NCBI RefSeq assembly: GCF_019799945.1
Contig: NZ_JABGCH010000005.1
Coordinates: forward strand, 175,086-239,085
Direction: 5' to 3'
DNA length: 64,000 nucleotides
Origin: Modestobacter marinus
GTDB taxonomy: Bacteria; Actinomycetota; Actinomycetes; Mycobacteriales; Geodermatophilaceae
A model generated the notes under the pieces. It ran no database searches and was not told where the DNA came from. It saw nothing but the letters and a program-made list of their open reading frames with translations. Positions 58,578 through 64,000 of the stretch are shown here, piece by piece (position 1 is the first letter of the stretch; every line of letters begins with the position of its first letter). A program made the position numbers and the translations under genes.

Positions 58578-59245
58578 GTGCGCATCGGTGTCATCACCTT
58601 CCCGGGCTCCCTGGACGACGGCGACGCCGCACGCGCGGTGCGGCTCGCCGGGGGCGAGCCGGTCTCCCTCTGGCACGCCGAGCACGACCTGAAGGACGTC
58701 GACGCGGTCGTCCTGCCCGGCGGGTTCTCCTACGGCGACTACCTGCGCGCCGGCGCCATCGCCGCCCGCGCCCCCTTGATGCGGGACGTCGTCGCCCGCG
58801 CCCGCCAGGGCCTGCCCGTGCTGGGCATCTGCAACGGTTTCCAGGTGCTGTGCGAGTCGGGGCTGCTGCCCGGCGCGCTGACCCGTAACAGCCACCTGCA
58901 CTTCCGCAACCGCGATCAGCAGCTGCTGGTCGCGCGCGCCGACACCGCGTGGACGTCGTCGTACACGGCCGGACAGCGGATCACGATCCCGGTGAAGAAC
59001 GGCGAGGGCCGGTACGTCGCCGCTCCGGCCGAGCTCGACCGGCTGGAGGGCGAGGGGCGGGTCGTCGTCCGGTACGTGAACGGCAACCCCAACGGCAGCT
59101 CCCGCGACATCGCCGGCGTGTGCAGCGAGGACGGCCGGGTGGTCGGGCTGATGCCGCACCCGGAGCACGCGGTCGAGGAGCTCACCGGCCCGGGCACCGA
59201 CGGCCTGGGCTTCTTCACGTCGGTGCTCGCCGCGGTCGTGGCCGC

Positions 59246-59249
<4 letters not shown>
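58578..59249 (+). CDS. purQ: FGAM synthetase glutaminase subunit PurQ
   Basis: 223 residues; the start is GTG at 58578. Class I glutaminase: [19 protein letters not shown] (~50-68), nucleophile elbow [11 protein letters not shown] with Cys near 85, and catalytic His/Glu in MPHPEHAVE (~192-200). Supplies ammonia to PurL. It overlaps purL by four bases (GTGA). Confidence 0.97.
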
Positions 59250-61531
<2,282 letters not shown>

Positions 61532-61536
61532 GCGCC

Positions 61537-61914
61537 GTGCCGGCACCCATCCCCGCCGACGAGCTGCGGGCCGCGGTCGCCGCGACCCGGCCCTGGCTGG
61601 CGGGCGAGGAGGAGCGGCCGGCCCGGGCGGTGCTGGGCGCGGCGGTGAAGACCTCGGCCCGTTGGCTGGCCCAGCAGGTGCCGGGGCGGTCGGTGGAGCT
61701 GCGGGTGCCGCCGTTCGTCGCCGTCCAGTGCGTGCCGGGGCCGCGGCACACCCGGGGCACCCCGCCCAACGTGGTGGAGACCGACCCGGCGACCTGGCTG
61801 CGGCTGGCCACCGGGGAGCTGAGCTGGGCCGACGCGCTGGCCGCCGGACAGGTCAGCGCCAGCGGCAACCGCGCGGACCTGTCCGAGCACCTGCCGCTGC
61901 GCCCGCTGCGCTGA
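61537..61914 (+). CDS. Sterol-carrier-like family protein downstream of purL
   Basis: 125 residues, GTG 61537. It has [21 protein letters not shown] (~30-50 in parts), [29 protein letters not shown] in pieces and [31 protein letters not shown] in pieces; the last block is the SCP2-type fold feature. Genes of this family follow purL in many actinobacteria. Ligand unknown. Likely translated from the purSQL transcript. Confidence 0.85.
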   Translation: MPAPIPADELRAAVAATRPWLAGEEERPARAVLGAAVKTSARWLAQQVPGRSVELRVPPFVAVQCVPGPRHTRGTPPNVVETDPATWLRLATGELSWADALAAGQVSASGNRADLSEHLPLRPLR

Positions 61915-61998
61915 TCGGCCGGCTCCAGCTCCAGACCCGCCCCCCGCTCCCCGCCCGGTTGATCGCCCCGCCCGGTTGATCACCCCGCCCCCCGCCCA

Positions 61999-62061
61999 GT
62001 TGATCATCGGCATATGGTTGCTCGACACGCCGACGGGGCCGGCCATACGCCGATGATCAAC
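61999..62061. repeat. 19-bp inverted repeat between convergent genes
   Basis: Left arm 61999-62017 (GTTGATCATCGGCATATGG) pairs with 62043-62061 with one mismatch, around a 25-base loop. C-runs before and G-runs after the arms extend the stem. Two more GTTGATC copies precede at 61958 and 61975. It probably terminates the purSQL and MFS transcripts and may be a dispersed element. Confidence 0.75.
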
Positions 62062-62089
62062 GGGGGGGGTGGGGGAGCGGGGGGAGGGG
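62062..62089 (+). other. G-quadruplex-forming run
   Basis: Four G-runs of 8, 5, 6 and 4 separated by 1, 3 and 1 bases, next to the right arm of the palindrome. Confidence 0.6.
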
Positions 62090-62107
62090 CGCTGTGGATG
62101 GTGTGGG

Positions 62108-62233
62108 TCAGCCGAACAGCGAGCTCGCCGTCTTGATCGTCTGGTAGAGGCCGTAGGCCAGCGGGACGCCGACCAGGGTCCAGGCGAGGGCGATCAGGCC
62201 GACGGGGGTGTGGGTCTGCTGCGGCTCGCTCAT
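62108..62233 (-). CDS. MFS transporter small subunit, 41 residues
   Basis: ATG 62231-62233 overlaps the stop of the OFA permease by four bases. The protein [18 protein letters not shown]... has one transmembrane helix (LIALAWTLVGVPLAYGLYQ) and ends IKTASSLFG. It matches the known family of small subunits encoded with OFA-type MFS permeases; the helix presumably packs against the permease. Too short to be seen as a gene without the overlap and family likeness. Confidence 0.82.
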   Translation of the reverse strand: MSEPQQTHTPVGLIALAWTLVGVPLAYGLYQTIKTASSLFG

Positions 62234-63636
62234 CGGGAGGCTCCTTCCGGAACGGCGGTCGAGGAGGCGGTGCTGGGCTCGTGCCACCTGCTGGCCACCG
62301 GCTTGATCAGCAGGTTGGCGACGAAGCCGACGGCCAGCAGGCCGACCATGATGAACAGCGCCGGCCGGTAGTTGCCGGCGACGAGCTCACCGGGGGTGCC
62401 CTGGGTGTCGAGCACGCCGTTGACGATCAGCGGCCCGGCCACACCGGCGGCCGACCACGCGGTCAGCAGCCGGCCGTGGATGGCGCCGACCTGGTAGGTG
62501 CCGAACAAGTCGCGCAGGTAGGCCGGGACGGTGGCGAACCCGCCGCCGTAGAAGCTGATGATCAGCGCGGCGAGGATCACGAACAGCCAGGTCGCGCTGC
62601 TGCCGACGGTGGCCAGCAGCACGTAGAGGATCATGCCGACGCCGAGGTACACCATGTAGATCGGCTTGCGGCCGATGAAGTCCGAGGTCGTCGACCACGC
62701 GAACCGACCCCCCATGTTGAACAGCGACAGCAGGCCGACGAAGCCGGTCGCCGCGGCACCGGCGACCAGCGAGCCGTCGCCCTGCCGGAAGAAGTCCTGG
62801 ATCATCGGGCTGGCCTGCTCGAGGATGCCGATGCCGGCGGTGACGTTGCAGAAGAGCACGACCCACAGCAGCCAGAACTGCGGCGTCCGGATGGCGTTGC
62901 CGGCCGAGACGCTGGCGGTGGTGACCAGCTCGCGGTGCTTGACCATCGAGGGGTCCCAGCCGGCCGGCTTCCAGCCGTCGGCCGGCACCCGCACGATGAA
63001 CGCGCCGAACATCATGAAGACCAGGTAGACCAGGCCCAGGGTGAGGAACAGCATGGACACCGCGTGGCCGCTGGCGATGGACGTCGGGACCTTCGGGTCG
63101 TACGCCGGGTCGTAGAAGCTCATCAGCTGGCGGGACAGCGGCGAGGCGATCAGCGCGCCCCCGCCAAAGCCCATGATCGCCATGCCGGTGGCCAGGCCCG
63201 GCCGGTCCGGAAACCACTTGATCAGCGTGGAGACCGGGGAGATGTAGCCGATCCCGAGGCCGATGCCGCCGATGACGCCGTAGCCCACGTACAGCAGCCA
63301 CAGCTGGTCGGTGGCGATGCCCAGCGAGCCCACCAGGAAGCCGGTGACCCAGAAGCAGGCGGAGGTGAACATCGCGGCCCGGGGACCGTTGCGGTCCACC
63401 CAGGTGCCGAACAGCGCGGCCGCCAGACCAAGCATGACGATCGCGATCGAGAAGATGATGCCGATCGCGGTCAGGCTGGACTCGAAGTGCGAGACGAGCG
63501 CGGCCTTGTAGACGCTGGTGGCGTAGGCCTGGCCGATGCACAGGTGCACGGCCAGCGCGGCCGGAGGGATGAGCCAGCGGTTGAAGCCCGGGCGCGCGAT
63601 GATGCGCTCCCGAGCCAGGAAGCTGGGTACTGCCAC
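62230..63636 (-). CDS. OFA family MFS transporter (oxalate/formate antiporter-like)
   Basis: 468 residues from GTG 63634-63636 with GGAGGT upstream. Twelve membrane helices; [26 protein letters not shown] in pieces (~135-160) is the OFA hallmark, with [12 protein letters not shown] and [12 protein letters not shown] following. Members exchange oxalate and formate or move monocarboxylates such as pyruvate or lactate. It is translationally coupled to its small subunit and divergent from a mycothiol-dependent formaldehyde dehydrogenase, which makes a C1 or C2 acid plausible. Confidence 0.9.
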   Translation of the reverse strand: MAVPSFLARERIIARPGFNRWLIPPAALAVHLCIGQAYATSVYKAALVSHFESSLTAIGIIFSIAIVMLGLAAALFGTWVDRNGPRAAMFTSACFWVTGFLVGSLGIATDQLWLLYVGYGVIGGIGLGIGYISPVSTLIKWFPDRPGLATGMAIMGFGGGALIASPLSRQLMSFYDPAYDPKVPTSIASGHAVSMLFLTLGLVYLVFMMFGAFIVRVPADGWKPAGWDPSMVKHRELVTTASVSAGNAIRTPQFWLLWVVLFCNVTAGIGILEQASPMIQDFFRQGDGSLVAGAAATGFVGLLSLFNMGGRFAWSTTSDFIGRKPIYMVYLGVGMILYVLLATVGSSATWLFVILAALIISFYGGGFATVPAYLRDLFGTYQVGAIHGRLLTAWSAAGVAGPLIVNGVLDTQGTPGELVAGNYRPALFIMVGLLAVGFVANLLIKPVASRWHEPSTASSTAVPEGASR

Positions 63637-63847
63637 GGAACGACCTCCGGGGTGCGGGAGCGGTGCGGCCGGATGGACGCGACCGGGCGACCTGTCCGGC
63701 TGCTGTGAGCCTGGTCGCGGCCGGAGCACGGTACGACGACACGCTCGGATCGGCGCGCCGAAGCCGGGACGACGGAGGCGCCGAGACCGGATCGTTGCCT
63801 GGTGCGCACGAACCGGGCACCCCAGGCACACAGGCCCCACCTGTCCC

Positions 63848-63853
63848 TAGGGT
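63848..63853 (+). promoter_or_regulatory. -10 hexamer of leaderless promoter
   Basis: TAGGGT, seven bases, then ATG 63861, identical in hexamer and spacing to the pyrE promoter. Confidence 0.55.
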
Positions 63854-63860
63854 GAGCGGC

Positions 63861-64000
63861 ATGCCGTACGAGGTGAGGGGCGTCGTCGCCCGCAGCAAGG
63901 GTGCTCCGGTGTCGATCGAGACGATCGTGGTCCCCGATCCCGGGCCGGGTGAGGCGGTGGTGGACGTGCAGGCCTGCGGGGTCTGCCACACCGACCTGCA
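63861..64000 (+). CDS. S-(hydroxymethyl)mycothiol dehydrogenase, N-terminus only
   Basis: Only the first 46 codons are in the window. [20 protein letters not shown] and [12 protein letters not shown] match the start of class III-like zinc dehydrogenases that oxidise the formaldehyde-mycothiol adduct; CGVCHTDLH holds the first catalytic zinc cysteine. Mycothiol dependence is specific to actinobacteria. Other medium-chain alcohol dehydrogenases remain possible since the rest is missing. Confidence 0.8.
   Translation, partial: MPYEVRGVVARSKGAPVSIETIVVPDPGPGEAVVDVQACGVCHTDL

Overview
The window is GC-rich actinobacterial chromosome. A partial mycothiol-dependent formaldehyde dehydrogenase at the right end, the HspR/HAIR heat-shock circuit, leaderless -10 promoters and the flavour of the proteins point to Geodermatophilaceae (Blastococcus/Geodermatophilus/Modestobacter type); the family assignment is my inference from memory of related proteins. 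No tRNA, rRNA, CRISPR array, insertion sequence or prophage was seen. No gene-free gap exceeds 300 bases; the longest (about 180-245 bases) hold promoters, operators or terminators listed below.

Layout. 1-6.1 kb: partial MFS permease, DUF389 membrane protein, a hypothetical membrane protein, a large membrane Fe-S oxidoreductase (Rv0338c-like), and a frameshifted AbiEi/endonuclease-like pseudogene. 6.3-10.8 kb: dnaK-grpE-dnaJ-hspR with a HAIR-like operator and two strong intra-operon hairpins. 10.8-11.3 kb: MarR regulator. 11.4-27 kb: a glyoxylate/glycolate island. Leftward: an internally deleted malate synthase, glcD-glcE-glcF, lactate/glycolate permease. Then an IclR regulator with TTCCA/TGGAA operators; leftward MatC-type dicarboxylate carrier, CoA-transferase and enoyl-CoA hydratase; rightward serine-glyoxylate aminotransferase and a fused FAD/Fe-S 2-hydroxyacid oxidase. 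TTCC-N7-GGAA sites occur in both divergent promoters, suggesting one regulon around glyoxylate.

27-34.9 kb: MarR regulator with operator and a twice-frameshifted DHA2 drug-efflux pump, ohrR-osmC, clpB under a near-perfect HAIR, and two paralogous membrane proteins, one with a 45-bp tandem repeat. 34.9-41.6 kb: GMC oxidoreductase, fasciclin lipoprotein, pyrE, CoA-disulfide reductase, class II fructose-bisphosphate aldolase, DUF3151, a 47-residue GPGG membrane protein. 41.6-46.1 kb: alcohol dehydrogenase, DUF59 protein, amidohydrolase and a divergent GAF/Fis regulator: the accessory set of propane (prm/mim) monooxygenase clusters without the monooxygenase or chaperonin. 46.1-48.1 kb: sugar-type ABC ATPase and permease without a binding protein.

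48.1-61.9 kb: purine synthesis (purA, purD, purB, purC, purS, purQ, purL) interleaved with glycerophosphodiesterase, RsgA, an AI-2E transporter, a PilZ protein and a sterol-carrier-like protein. 61.9-64 kb: a large palindrome with G-runs, an OFA-family MFS permease with its 41-residue small subunit, and the start of the mycothiol-dependent dehydrogenase.

Five copies of a dispersed palindromic repeat directly follow stop codons of minus-strand genes and look like a family of terminator elements.
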